Positions 33,306 through 41,773 of a stretch of 64,000 nt of DNA are shown piece after piece. The stretch comes from Novosphingobium sp. SG919 (GTDB lineage: Bacteria > Pseudomonadota > Alphaproteobacteria > Sphingomonadales > Sphingomonadaceae), in assembly GCF_012932495.1 (NCBI RefSeq), contig NZ_JABCNG010000005.1:62001-126000 (forward strand). Direction: 5' to 3'. Below the pieces are notes generated by a model. That model was not told where the DNA came from, made no database searches, and saw nothing but the letters and a program-made list of their open reading frames with translations. The position numbers and the translations under genes are program-made. The first letter of the stretch is position 1. Each line of letters begins with the position of its first letter.

Positions 33306-33515
33306 CGCCGGCCTATATGGGGCATTGGCCACGATTGCGCCAGAACCTGTGCACGATTGCCGGTGAAGATTTCATGCCAAGGCGGCACGGCCGGCCCCCG
33401 CGCCATGTCTCCCAGCGTTACAAAGCGGATACAAAATCAGACATTTGTTTCGGGAGCCGCAACCACGTTGCGGGGTTAAGGCAGAGTGCTTCCGGCATGA
33501 CATGAAAGGACCGTC

Positions 33516-33860
33516 ATGAACAAGCTTTCCTCTGCCCTGATCGCGCTTGCGATCACCCTGCCCGCCGCAACGCCGGCCCTGGCCCAGCACCGCGACGATC
33601 GCCACGACGACCGCCGTGGCCCCGCCGCCCATGGTCCGGCCCGCCCCGGCCCCAACCGCATGCAGGCCGGCAATCCGTTCCGCAAGGGCCAGCGCTTTGA
33701 AGCGCGCCGCGCGCCGAACTACCGCGTGGTGGACTATCGCCAGTATCGCCGCCTCGGCCCGCCGCCGCGCGGCTACCACTGGGTGCGCTCGGGCAATGAC
33801 GCGCTGCTGGTCGCCATCGGCACCGGCGTGATCGCCTCGGTGATCGCCAACAACTTCTGA
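33516..33860 (+). CDS. RcnB-family exported protein
   Basis: A 114-residue protein with a signal peptide (MNKLSSALIALAITLPAATPALAQ), then a basic His/Arg/Asp-rich linker (HRDDRHDDRRGP) and the RcnB core YRQYRRLGPPPRGYHWVRSG. A hydrophobic C-terminal helix (ALLVAIGTGVIASVIAN) follows, as in many RcnB-like proteins. RcnB in E. coli contributes to nickel/cobalt homeostasis; for this small form the role is unproven. The gene is monocistronic, reads rightward against the surrounding operon, and ends at a strong terminator. Confidence 0.85.
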   Translation: MNKLSSALIALAITLPAATPALAQHRDDRHDDRRGPAAHGPARPGPNRMQAGNPFRKGQRFEARRAPNYRVVDYRQYRRLGPPPRGYHWVRSGNDALLVAIGTGVIASVIANNF

Positions 33861-33883
33861 TCGCTCCCCCGATCGGAATAAGA

Positions 33884-33914
33884 AGGGGCGGCCTTGCAAG
33901 GGGCCGCCCTTTTT
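33884..33914 (+). terminator. Intrinsic terminator after the RcnB gene
   Basis: GGGCGGCC and GGCCGCCC form the core stem around TTGCAAGG, followed by TTTTT. It is a classical Rho-independent terminator for the rightward RcnB gene. Confidence 0.85.
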
Positions 33915-34037
33915 GCTTGCCCGAAGGCGCAAAACCCCGCCGCCGGGCAAGCGCCACGCACGCCTTGCCCAACCAATCGGCTATCGCGGCAGCGGACCGG
34001 CTGGATCGGACGGACGATTGGTGCGATGCTGCCTGGC

Positions 34038-34682
34038 ATGGAACCGATCGTCACCGCCTTTGCCAATTCGCCCGATCGCGGCCGGGGCCTGGCGCGCGAC
34101 ATGGCGGTGCGCTGGGCGCTGGAAGAAGTGGGCCAGCCGCACGCCGTGCAACGGCTGACTTTCGCTGAGCTCAAGGCGCCCGCGCACTTGGCGCGCAATC
34201 CGTTCGGCCAGATCCCGACCTATGAGCAAAACGGGCTGGTGCTGTTCGAATCCGCCGCCATCGTGCTGCATATTGCCGAACGCCATGGCGAGCTGCTGCC
34301 GGCAGAGCCGCAGGCCCGCGCCCGCGCGATCACCTGGCTGTTCGCGGCCGTTGCCACGGTGGAGCCGCCGATCGTGGAGCGCAGCATGGCCCTGCTGCTG
34401 GAGGTGGACAAGCCCTGGCATGCCGAGCGCCTGGCCATGCTCGACGCGCGGGTGGCGGCGCGCCTGGCGCAGCTCGCCCACCATCTGGGCGAGAAGACCT
34501 GGCTCGACGGTGCGTTCTCCGCTGCCGATCTGGTGATGGTTGCCGTGCTGCGCCGCCTTTCGGGCTCCGGCCTGCTCGATGCCCATGCCCCCCTCGCCGC
34601 CTATGTCGCGCGGGGCGAGCAACGCCCGGCCTTCGTCCGTGCCTTTGCCGCCCAGCAAGCCGTGGCGCAACGCAACGCGTGA
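34038..34682 (+). CDS. Glutathione S-transferase family protein
   Basis: A 214-residue GST. The N-terminal thioredoxin-like domain carries MAVRWALEEVGQPHAVQRL, ARNPFGQIPTYEQNGLVLFE with cis-Pro, and ESAAIVLHIAERHG (the ESxAI motif that binds glutathione). The C-terminal helical domain (residues 85-205) includes TWLDGAFSAADLVMVAVLRR. It probably conjugates or reduces toxic electrophiles; the substrate is unknown. ATG at 34038 (MEPIVTAF) was chosen over a near ATG at 34026 since family members begin at this residue. Confidence 0.88.
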   Translation: MEPIVTAFANSPDRGRGLARDMAVRWALEEVGQPHAVQRLTFAELKAPAHLARNPFGQIPTYEQNGLVLFESAAIVLHIAERHGELLPAEPQARARAITWLFAAVATVEPPIVERSMALLLEVDKPWHAERLAMLDARVAARLAQLAHHLGEKTWLDGAFSAADLVMVAVLRRLSGSGLLDAHAPLAAYVARGEQRPAFVRAFAAQQAVAQRNA

Positions 34683-34691
34683 AGGTGGCGG

Positions 34692-35066
34692 TTACTGGAA
34701 ATGTGCGAGATTGGCGAACCCGTCGTTCGCCTTGGCCTGCTTGATCAGCTTGCGCAGGCAAGCGCGCACCTCGCGCTCGAAGCGCCGGTCATCGTTCACC
34801 CCGGCCAGAAGATAGTCGTCCTTGGCCAATTGCGTGGTCAGAAACGCAACGAAGCTGGCCTGGTCTTCTAGGCTGGGGCTGCGGCGGGCCATGCCGCAGA
34901 CGTAGCCCTCGGCGGCGGCCTTGTCGTAGTCGTCGCGGTAGTCGCGGCCCTTGCGATCGGCATAGATCTGCTCCTGCGCGGCCGCCGCCATGCGGCTTTC
35001 CAGCCAGGTGCGCACTTGCGCCGGGTTCCATTCCGCCCCGCCTGCAATATCCCTTGCTTTAGCCAA
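34692..35066 (-). CDS. Hypothetical protein downstream of infB
   Basis: A 124-residue helical protein. I do not recognise a family. The middle has a YADRKGRDYRDDYDKAAAEG stretch and ends in a basic helix (RRFEREVRACLRKLIKQAKA). The frame continues upstream to an ATG at 35108, but that would run into the infB terminator (35091-35127), so I use the TTG at 35066 (LAKARD) behind GGGAGC. It points to a gene expressed from its own weak promoter or by read-through. No signal peptide. Confidence 0.6.
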   Translation of the reverse strand: MAKARDIAGGAEWNPAQVRTWLESRMAAAAQEQIYADRKGRDYRDDYDKAAAEGYVCGMARRSPSLEDQASFVAFLTTQLAKDDYLLAGVNDDRRFEREVRACLRKLIKQAKANDGFANLAHFQ

Positions 35067-35090
35067 CCGCCTGCTCCCGTCTGCCAAAAG

Positions 35091-35127
35091 AAAGGGCGGC
35101 CTTTCCAACAGGAAAAGCCGCCCTTTT
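35091..35127. terminator. infB terminator
   Basis: AAAGGGCGGCCTTTCC and GGAAAAGCCGCCCTTT form a long near-perfect stem with a short loop, directly downstream of infB. A-tracts and T-tracts on both arms allow termination in either direction. Confidence 0.85.
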
Positions 35128-35144
35128 GATAACCGATCCGAAGA

Positions 35145-37823
35145 TCAGAGCGTGCGTTCGCGCTCTTCCACTTCGAACACTTCCAGCATGTCGCCAGCCT
35201 TGATGTCGTTGGTGTCGTGCAACACCACACCGCATTCCAGCCCGGCGCGCACTTCGGCCACGTCGTCCTTGAAGCGACGGAGCGACGCGATGGTCGTCTT
35301 GGAAACGATGACATCGTTGCGGGTAAGACGGGCGTGGATGCCCTTGCGGATATAGCCTTCCAGCACCAGCAGGCCTGCGGCCTTGTCCTTCTTGCCGGCG
35401 GGGAACACTTCCTTGACCTCGGCACGGCCGACCACGGTTTCGATGCGTTCCGGACCCAGCTCGCCCGCCATTTCCTTGGCGATGTCGTCGGTCAGCTGGT
35501 AGATCACGTCGAAGTACTTCATCCGCACCTTGTTGCGCTCGATCAGCTCGCGCGCCTTGGCGTTGGGACGGACGTTGAAGCCCACGATCGGTGCACCCGA
35601 TGCCTGGGCCAGGCCCACGTCGCTCTCGGTAATCGCACCCACGCCCGATTGCAGGATGCGGACCTTGATCTCGTCGGTCGACAAGCGGTTGAGCGCATTG
35701 ACGATCGCTTCGGTCGAGCCCTGCACGTCGGCCTTGATCACCACCGGATATTCGATGACGGTCTGCTTGGCAGCCAGTGCCGAGAACATGTTCTCGATGC
35801 TTGCCGGAGCCACGGCGGTGCGCTTGGCGGTTGCCTTTTCCTGGCGGTAGGCGGCCACTTCGCGGGCGCGGGCTTCGTTTTCGACCACGGTGAGCGTATC
35901 ACCGGCCATCGGCACGCCGCCGATACCCAGCACTTCGACCGGCAGCGAAGGCGGTGCGGATTTCACCTGGCGGCCCTTGTCATCCAGCATGGCCCGCACG
36001 CGACCAGACTGGGTGCCAACCACCAGGATGTCGCCCACATGCAGCGTGCCGCGGTTGATCAGCACGGTGGCGAGCGGACCCTTGCCCTTGTCGAGCTTGG
36101 CCTCGATCACGGTCGCCTCGGCGGCGCGATCGGGGTTGGAACGCAGTTCCATCAGTTCGGCCTGGAGCAGGATCTTCTCGATCAGCGTGTCGAGCCCGGC
36201 GCCGGTCTTGGAGGAAACCTCCACGTCCTGCACGTCACCCGACATGTCTTCCACGATCACTTCGTGCTCAAGCAGGCGCTCGCGGATCTTCTGCGGGTTC
36301 GCCTCGGGCTTGTCGGCCTTGGTGATCGCCACGATCATCGGCACGCCGGCCGCCTTGGTGTGGTTGATGGCCTCGATCGTCTGCGGCATGATGCCGTCAT
36401 CGGCCGCCACCACCAGGATGACGATGTCGGTGACGTTGGCACCGCGCATGCGCATCTCGGTAAAGGCTTCGTGGCCCGGCGTGTCGAGGAAAGTGATGTA
36501 GTCACCGCCCTTGGTCTTGATCTGATAGGCGCCGATGTGCTGCGTGATGCCGCCGGCTTCGCCGCGCACCACGTCGGTGCCGCGCAGCGCGTCGAGCAGG
36601 CTGGTCTTGCCATGATCGACGTGGCCCATGATCGCCACGACCGGGGGACGCGGCTTGAGCGACGCCTCGGCATCGATGTCCGAAGCGGTGTCGATGTCGA
36701 CGTCGCTTTCGTTCACGCGCTGGATGTTGTGGCCAAATTCGGTGACGAGCAGTTCGGCGGTGTCCTGGTCGATGGTCTGGTTGATGGTGACCATCATGCC
36801 CATCTTGAACAGCGCCTTGATCAGGTCGGCAGCCTTTTCCGCCATGCGGTTGGCGAGGTCCTGCACGGTGATCGCCTCGGGCACGACCACGTCGCGCACC
36901 TGCTTTTCACGCTGCTGGGTCTGCCCGGCAAAGTGCGCACGACGTTCCTTTTCGCGGGCACGCTTGAGCGCGGCGAGCGAGCGGGCGCGGGCGCCCTCGT
37001 CTTCGTTGAGCGCGCGCGTCACGGTCAGCTTGCCCGCCTGGCGGCGGTCGTTGGCGTTCTTGTCGCGCGGGGCATGGGCCGGCTTCTTGGCCGGTTCGGG
37101 GCGCTTGGGCGCCACAACCGGGGTGAAGCGACGCGGTGCGGGCACGGCGGCCTGCGCCGGAGCAGCAGCAGCCGGCTTGGCCGCAGCCGGAGCGGCAGCC
37201 GCCACGGGCGCAGCGGCCGGGCGGGCCGATTCTTCGGCCGGGGCAGATGCCTCCGGCTCGGCGGCGGGCGCAGCGGCAGCAGCGACAGGCTCGGGCGCCG
37301 ACGGCGCAGCGGCCGGGGCGGGTTCGGCAACCGGCGCAGCCGGGGCAGGTTCAACCTCGCCGGCTTCCTGCGCGGCAGCAGCCCTGGCAGCCGCTTCCTT
37401 TTCCTCGGCGCGGCGGCGCTCGTCCTCGATCGCGCGCAGGCGTTCTTCCTGCTCGCGGCGGTTGGCCGCTTCGAGCGAAGCAAGGCGGGCTTCCTCGGCC
37501 TGGCGCAGCAGGCGGGCCTGCAGTTCCTGGCGCGTTTCGCGCGATGCGGTGGGCGAGACCGGCGGCGGGGGCGGCGGCACGACCGGGGCGCGGGCTGCAG
37601 GCACAGCCGGACGCGGCGCCGCGGCAGGGGCGGCGGCTGCCGGCGCAGCGGCTGCGGGCTGCCCGCCGGGCACCAGCTTGCGGCGCTTGACCTCGACCAC
37701 CACCTTGTTGGTGCGACCATGGCTGAAGGTCTGCTTGACCTCTCCGGCCTCAACTGCGGTCTTCAGGCCCAGTGGCCTGCGGCCCAGTGTCGGCTTCTTG
37801 TCGCTATCGCTCATCGAACTCAT
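35145..37823 (-). CDS. infB: Translation initiation factor IF-2
   Basis: An 892-residue IF-2. A basic N-terminus (MSSMSDSDKKPTLGRRPLG...) and a long Ala/Pro/Glu region (about 60-330, with a coiled-coil RRREEERLRAIEDERRRA-like part) precede the GTPase domain: GHVDHGKTSLLDAL (G1), DTPGHEAF (G3) and, in place of NKxD, ITKADKP (G4). Domains II, III and C2 follow, ending at the fMet-tRNA-binding 'EVFEVEERERTL'. It positions fMet-tRNA on the 30S subunit. ATG at 37823 overlaps the ylxR stop by ATGA; the Thr for Asn in G4 is the main oddity. Confidence 0.95.
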   Translation of the reverse strand: MSSMSDSDKKPTLGRRPLGLKTAVEAGEVKQTFSHGRTNKVVVEVKRRKLVPGGQPAAAAPAAAAPAAAPRPAVPAARAPVVPPPPPPVSPTASRETRQELQARLLRQAEEARLASLEAANRREQEERLRAIEDERRRAEEKEAAARAAAAQEAGEVEPAPAAPVAEPAPAAAPSAPEPVAAAAAPAAEPEASAPAEESARPAAAPVAAAAPAAAKPAAAAPAQAAVPAPRRFTPVVAPKRPEPAKKPAHAPRDKNANDRRQAGKLTVTRALNEDEGARARSLAALKRAREKERRAHFAGQTQQREKQVRDVVVPEAITVQDLANRMAEKAADLIKALFKMGMMVTINQTIDQDTAELLVTEFGHNIQRVNESDVDIDTASDIDAEASLKPRPPVVAIMGHVDHGKTSLLDALRGTDVVRGEAGGITQHIGAYQIKTKGGDYITFLDTPGHEAFTEMRMRGANVTDIVILVVAADDGIMPQTIEAINHTKAAGVPMIVAITKADKPEANPQKIRERLLEHEVIVEDMSGDVQDVEVSSKTGAGLDTLIEKILLQAELMELRSNPDRAAEATVIEAKLDKGKGPLATVLINRGTLHVGDILVVGTQSGRVRAMLDDKGRQVKSAPPSLPVEVLGIGGVPMAGDTLTVVENEARAREVAAYRQEKATAKRTAVAPASIENMFSALAAKQTVIEYPVVIKADVQGSTEAIVNALNRLSTDEIKVRILQSGVGAITESDVGLAQASGAPIVGFNVRPNAKARELIERNKVRMKYFDVIYQLTDDIAKEMAGELGPERIETVVGRAEVKEVFPAGKKDKAAGLLVLEGYIRKGIHARLTRNDVIVSKTTIASLRRFKDDVAEVRAGLECGVVLHDTNDIKAGDMLEVFEVEERERTL

Positions 37824-38611
37824 TCGCCCTTCGTATCCAAATCGTCGTTCGCTGCTTGCGCAGCCGGTGCAGTGGCAGGGGCAGGCCCGCCTGGAGACTC
37901 GATCCCAATCGGGGTCCCAGGTGGTCCTTCCGGTGCCGCAGCCCCGATAAAGTGCATCAGACGGTCCAGTGGACCGGCAATCCGTTCGGCCGCAGCCGGA
38001 TCGGTAACGCCCAGGTGAACGACGTTGTCGCGGCCCAATGCCACAGACAACGCCGCCCGGTCCAGCGGCAAGATGACCCCAGCCATCCCCGATCCTTCGG
38101 CCATTTCGCCCACGCGCCAGGCCTGTGCCAGCTTGCCCACGCCATCGGCGCGCGCATCGCTGGCGTGGGCCAGCCACGCTATCGCCCCCGAACGGGCGGA
38201 TTGGGCAATTTTTTCGGTGCCCAGCACCAGATTGCCGGCCCGCAACTCGATCCCGAGTCGGTCCAGCGTGGCGCGCTTGAGGCCCTGTTCGATCAGATCG
38301 GGCAGGTCGGCAGGAATGGTCAGCGGCGCGCCCTTGAACGCACGCGCCAGCGCTCCCCTAAGTTTGCCATTGGCAAGCGCAATTTCAAGGTCTGCCCGCG
38401 ACACGCCGATCCAGGCGCCGCGCCCGGGGGCACGCGCCAATGGGTCGGGCAGGACCAGGCCATCGGGCGAGATCGCCAGGCGCAGCAACGCGCCCCGGCC
38501 ATCGTGGCGGGCGGTGAGGATGCATTTCCGCTCCGGCAAAGCCTTTTCAGGCCTTGCCGGGCGGTCTTGCGGCCCTTGCGCGCTCAGCGTCTCATTGTGA
38601 GGATTCCGCAT
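37820..38611 (-). CDS. ylxR: YlxR/DUF448 protein with L7Ae-like domain
   Basis: A 263-residue protein. The N-terminal DUF448 (YlxR) domain contains RKCILTARHDGRGALLRLAI with a conserved Arg/Lys patch and the GRGAWIGVS turn; a C-terminal region (about 115-215, GIELRAGNLVLGTEKIAQSA, GAIAWLAHASDARADGVGKL) resembles L7Ae/L30e RNA-binding folds. YlxR binds RNA and, in Bacillus, interacts with RnpA and RNase P. The two-domain form is usual in alphaproteobacteria. Its start overlaps nusA by 20 bases and its stop overlaps infB by four, so all three are coupled. Confidence 0.85.
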   Translation of the reverse strand: MRNPHNETLSAQGPQDRPARPEKALPERKCILTARHDGRGALLRLAISPDGLVLPDPLARAPGRGAWIGVSRADLEIALANGKLRGALARAFKGAPLTIPADLPDLIEQGLKRATLDRLGIELRAGNLVLGTEKIAQSARSGAIAWLAHASDARADGVGKLAQAWRVGEMAEGSGMAGVILPLDRAALSVALGRDNVVHLGVTDPAAAERIAGPLDRLMHFIGAAAPEGPPGTPIGIESPGGPAPATAPAAQAANDDLDTKGE

Positions 38612-40238
38612 CGGCGGCCTCCTCGGTTGCGGGGGCTTCGTCAGCCACCGGTTCGTCGTCGAACCAGTGGGCGCGTGCCGCCATGATGATTTCGTTGCCC
38701 TGCTCGTCGCTCAGGCCATATTCGCCCAGCACGCCACCCTTGTCTTCGCTGCGCTCCGAACGATCGCGCTCGCGGCGGTCGTTGCGGCGGCGCTGGTCGT
38801 TGTTGCGCTTCTTGGCGATCAGCTCGTCGGTGGCCAGATCGGCCAGATCGTCGAGCGTCTTGATCCCGGCCTTGCCCAGGGTGACGAGCATCGCTTCGGT
38901 CAGGTGCGGCAATTCGGCCAGGGCATCGTCCACGCCCAGGGCACGGCGCTCCTCGCGCTGGCCTTCTTCGCGGCGCTCCAGCGCTTCAAGCGCGCGGTTC
39001 TGCAGTTCAGACGCCAGCTCGTCGTCGAAACCTTCGATATTGGCCAGTTCGCTGATGTCGATGTAGGCCACTTCCTCCAGCTCGCTGAAGCCTTCGGCCA
39101 CCAGCAGCTGCGAAAGGGTTTCGTCCACGTCGAGTTCTTCCTCGAACGTCTTGGAGCGTTCGGAGAATTCCTTCTGGCGCTTTTCGCTCGCCTCGGCCTC
39201 GGTCATGATGTCGATGGCCGAACCGGTGAGCGAGGAGGCCAGGCGCACGTTCTGGCCGCGACGGCCGATCGCCAGGCTGAGCTGGTCATCGGGCACGACC
39301 ACTTCGATGCGGCTTTCTTCCTCGTCGATCACCACGCGGCTCACGGTTGCCGGCTGCAGCGCGTTGACCACGAAAGTCGCGGTGTCTTCGCTCCAGGGGA
39401 TGATGTCGATCTTTTCGCCCTGCATTTCCTGGACCACCGCCTGAACGCGGCTGCCCTTCATGCCGACGCAGGCGCCGACCGGGTCGATCGAGCTGTCGCG
39501 GCTGATCACACCGATCTTGGCACGGCTGCCCGGATCGCGCGCAGCGGCCTTGATCTCGATGATGCCGTCATAGATTTCGGGCACTTCCTGGGCGAACAGC
39601 TTCTTCATGAAATCGGGGTGTGCCCGGCTCAGGAAGATCTGCGGCCCGCGATTCTGGCGCTCCACCTTGAGGATCAGCGCGCGCACCCGCTCGCCCACGC
39701 GGGGCACTTCGCGGGGGATCTGCTGGTCGCGGCGGATCACGCCTTCGGCACGGCCGAGGTTGACGATCACGTGGCCGAATTCGACCGACTTGATCACGCC
39801 GGTGATGATTTCGCCGGCACGGTCCTTGAACTCGTCATACTGGCGGTCGCGCTCGGCATCGCGCACCTTCTGGAAGATGACCTGCTTGGCCGACTGGGCG
39901 TCGATGCGGCCCAGGTCCACCGGGGGCAGCGGGTCGACGATGAAGTCACCCACCTTGGCGCCCGGCTGCAGCTTTTCGGCCTGCTTGAGATCGACCTGCT
40001 TGAAGTAGTCTTCGACATGCTCGACCACTTCGACCACGCGCCACAGGCGCAGGTCGCCGGTGCGCGGATCGAGCTTGGCGCGAATGTCGTTCTCGGCGCC
40101 ATAGCGGTTGCGCGCCGACTTCTGGATCGCCTCTTCCATCGCTTCGATCACGATGGACTTGTCGATCATCTTTTCGGCAGCGACCGCGTTGGCAATCGCC
40201 AGCAGCTCGGCACGGTTGGCGGAAATCGCACTGGCCAT
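38592..40238 (-). CDS. nusA: Transcription termination/antitermination factor NusA
   Basis: A 548-residue NusA. An N-terminal RNAP-binding domain (residues 1-135; ANRAELLAIANAVAAEKMID), an S1 domain, KH1 and KH2 (IGVISRDSSIDPVGACVGMK, then GSRVQAVVQEMQGEKIDIIP, and VVPDDQLSLAIGRRGQNVRL) and acidic C-terminal repeats (LDVDETLSQLLVAEGFSELE and a HhH-like LGKAGIKTLDDLADLATDE) are present. It pauses polymerase and supports rRNA antitermination. It starts three bases after rimP ends and overlaps ylxR by 20 bases. Confidence 0.95.
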   Translation of the reverse strand: MASAISANRAELLAIANAVAAEKMIDKSIVIEAMEEAIQKSARNRYGAENDIRAKLDPRTGDLRLWRVVEVVEHVEDYFKQVDLKQAEKLQPGAKVGDFIVDPLPPVDLGRIDAQSAKQVIFQKVRDAERDRQYDEFKDRAGEIITGVIKSVEFGHVIVNLGRAEGVIRRDQQIPREVPRVGERVRALILKVERQNRGPQIFLSRAHPDFMKKLFAQEVPEIYDGIIEIKAAARDPGSRAKIGVISRDSSIDPVGACVGMKGSRVQAVVQEMQGEKIDIIPWSEDTATFVVNALQPATVSRVVIDEEESRIEVVVPDDQLSLAIGRRGQNVRLASSLTGSAIDIMTEAEASEKRQKEFSERSKTFEEELDVDETLSQLLVAEGFSELEEVAYIDISELANIEGFDDELASELQNRALEALERREEGQREERRALGVDDALAELPHLTEAMLVTLGKAGIKTLDDLADLATDELIAKKRNNDQRRRNDRRERDRSERSEDKGGVLGEYGLSDEQGNEIIMAARAHWFDDEPVADEAPATEEAADAESSQ

Positions 40239-40241
40239 GGC

Positions 40242-40844
40242 TTAGTCTTCCTGTTCCTCAAGAAATGCGTCGGTTTGCGCCAAAGCGTCTTCGTCTTCGA
40301 AATCTTCCTCGTCCACGCCGGAGGCATCCACCGGGCGAGAGGCAGCAATCAGCCGATCGGTCAGGATCAGCTTGGCATTGGTGACCAGGGCAAACGGCAC
40401 GGCATAGACCTGGCCATCATCCTCGATCGAAATCGTGCCGGTATCGGCATCGAAGCCCTTGAGATCGCCGCGAAAACGCTTGCGATTGTCCAGTAGCTCG
40501 GCCAGCTCGATGCGGGCTTCGTGCCCGATCCAGGCAGCAAAATCCTTGGGACGGGTCAGCGGACGGTCGATCCCGGGCGAGCTGACTTCGAGGCGATAGG
40601 CTTCCTCGATCAGCATTTCGCCGGCTTCTTCGAGCGCGTCGATCTTGTCGGAAATGCGGTGCGACAAGGCGGCGCAATCGGCGATTACCAGCTGCCCGGT
40701 CTCGGGCCGCTCGGCCATGATCTGGAGCGTATGCTCCTCGTCGCCCACTTCGCTTTTGCCATAAAGGCGCACGCGCACGAGATCGAATCCCAGGGCCTTC
40801 ACCTCGGGCTCCACAATCTCGATGATCCGCGCGATATCCGTCAT
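40242..40844 (-). CDS. rimP: Ribosome maturation factor RimP
   Basis: A 200-residue RimP (YhbC). The N-terminal domain with IEPEVKALGFDLVRVR-like IIEIVEPEVKALGFDLVRVR and LIADC..HRISDKID features, the conserved LEVSSPGIDRPL turn and a C-terminal SH3-like domain (RFRGDLKGFDADTGTISIED) identify it. An acidic C-terminal tail (about 175-200, EEDFEDEDALAQTDAFLEEQ) is longer than in E. coli. It helps assemble the 30S subunit. The start ATG at 40844 is preceded by GGAGACGGC; a very long frame upstream looks non-coding. First gene of the rimP-nusA-ylxR-infB operon. Confidence 0.93.
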   Translation of the reverse strand: MTDIARIIEIVEPEVKALGFDLVRVRLYGKSEVGDEEHTLQIMAERPETGQLVIADCAALSHRISDKIDALEEAGEMLIEEAYRLEVSSPGIDRPLTRPKDFAAWIGHEARIELAELLDNRKRFRGDLKGFDADTGTISIEDDGQVYAVPFALVTNAKLILTDRLIAASRPVDASGVDEEDFEDEDALAQTDAFLEEQED

Positions 40845-41302
40845 GCCGTCTCCAATGACCCGAACATGCCCCTGGCATGCAAACCCATGCAGGCAACGGA
40901 GTTTCGCGCCAGCCCCTTTCGGCGCCAGCCCGCTCTTGCCTTCACAATGTCGGGATGAATGTGCAGATAAGGCAAGCAGCCCAAAATTGCAAGAACAAAG
41001 CGGCGACGCCGTTCCTTGCACGCCAAAAGCCAGGCTGGTCGCGGCAAAACGGGACGAGAGCCGCCGGATTGCTCCGGCGGCGCGCCGCGGTGGGCCCGCC
41101 CGGCCCACGCGGCTCGCCTGCCTTCCAAGGGGAAAAGAAGGCCGGCTCCCGCCCTCAAAAGCTGCGCGGCATGCGAATCGCGTCAGCCATGGGAATACAT
41201 CATCCAAATTATCGGTGAATAATCCCAATCCTTGGCATTCATTTGATGTTCATTCGCGGCGCGGGCATGAAAAAATCCCGGAAAACCGCCACTTTCTGAA
41301 TT
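40845..41302. other. Gene-free leader between rimP and the PspC locus
   Basis: No gene is convincing on either strand. Open frames (for example 40841-41158 minus) are Arg/Gly-rich and lack homology. The left should hold the rimP-operon promoter and leader. At 41220-41260 the sequence is less GC-rich, with repeated TTCATT words (near 41239 and 41248) that could be an upstream activator site for the sigma-54 promoter that follows. Confidence 0.4.
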
Positions 41303-41318
41303 TGGCACGGCCCATGCA
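41303..41318 (+). promoter_or_regulatory. Sigma-54 (RpoN) promoter upstream of pspC-like genes
   Basis: TGGCACGGCCCATGCA fits the -24/-12 consensus TGGCACG-N4-TTGCA: GG at 41304-41305 and GC at 41316-41317 with the exact 10-base spacing. The predicted start site is about 41329, 50 bases before the 46-residue ORF. In enterobacteria psp operons are sigma-54 dependent with PspF, which supports the assignment. Confidence 0.75.
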
Positions 41319-41378
41319 AAGCAGGGAGCATCGGCCGGAAGCAAACGCTCCGGCGCCACTTTCAGGGAGTACCTCACG

Positions 41379-41519
41379 ATGAACACCTTGCTTGCCATTG
41401 CCGGCCGCGCCTCTGCCGCGGTTGCCGCCCTCGCCCTTTCGCTGGCCCTGATCGGCCAGACCGTGGAAACGCCGGCCGTCACCGCCCAGGGTGCAGCCCC
41501 CGTCGTGGAGATCGCATGA
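41379..41519 (+). CDS. Small hydrophobic leader-like protein
   Basis: A 46-residue ORF missed by size-based gene calls. It encodes MNTLLAIAGRASAAVAALAL, then SLALIGQTVETPAV and a short polar tail ending VVEIA. The hydrophobic half could be a single membrane helix or a signal peptide. Its stop overlaps the PspC start codon (ATGATGA), and it follows the sigma-54 promoter with a GGGAG ribosome site upstream, so it is probably translated and coupled to the PspC gene. I do not recognise a family; it might be a membrane stress peptide. Confidence 0.65.
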   Translation: MNTLLAIAGRASAAVAALALSLALIGQTVETPAVTAQGAAPVVEIA

Positions 41520-41746
41520 TGACCGACCTGCGCTTTGAAGACAGCCCCGTCCGCCCCGCCCGCCGCCGTGGCAGCATTTTCCGCCGCGACCGCCAGAACG
41601 GCAAGATCTTCGGCGTCTGCGCCGGCATGGCCGAAGCGCTGGACCTCGATGTCACGCTGGTGCGCGTTGCCTGGATCGCCGGCACGCTGCTGGGCTTCGG
41701 CTCGCTGCTGCTGATCTACCTGGCCATCGCCCTGCTTGCCGATTGA
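41516..41746 (+). CDS. PspC-domain membrane protein
   Basis: A 76-residue protein of the PspC family. The signature is RRDRQNGKIFGVCAGMAEAL, then DLDVTLVRVAWIAGTLLGFG and SLLLIYLAIALLAD, with one long or two short membrane segments. PspC acts in the phage-shock membrane stress response, anchoring or sensing at the inner membrane with PspA and PspB. There is no PspA, PspB or PspF gene next to it. It lies behind a sigma-54 promoter and overlaps the 46-residue gene. Confidence 0.85.
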   Translation: MMTDLRFEDSPVRPARRRGSIFRRDRQNGKIFGVCAGMAEALDLDVTLVRVAWIAGTLLGFGSLLLIYLAIALLAD

Positions 41747-41773
41747 TGCGGGCCGGATTCGACCCGCACCTCT

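Noticed and set aside
35217..38018. A 933-codon open frame on the plus strand
   Set aside because: It mirrors infB codons; composition and lack of motifs mark it as a shadow.
40841..41158. 105-residue frame in the rimP leader
   Set aside because: Arg/Gly-rich, no homology, and antisense frames are equally open; treated as leader.
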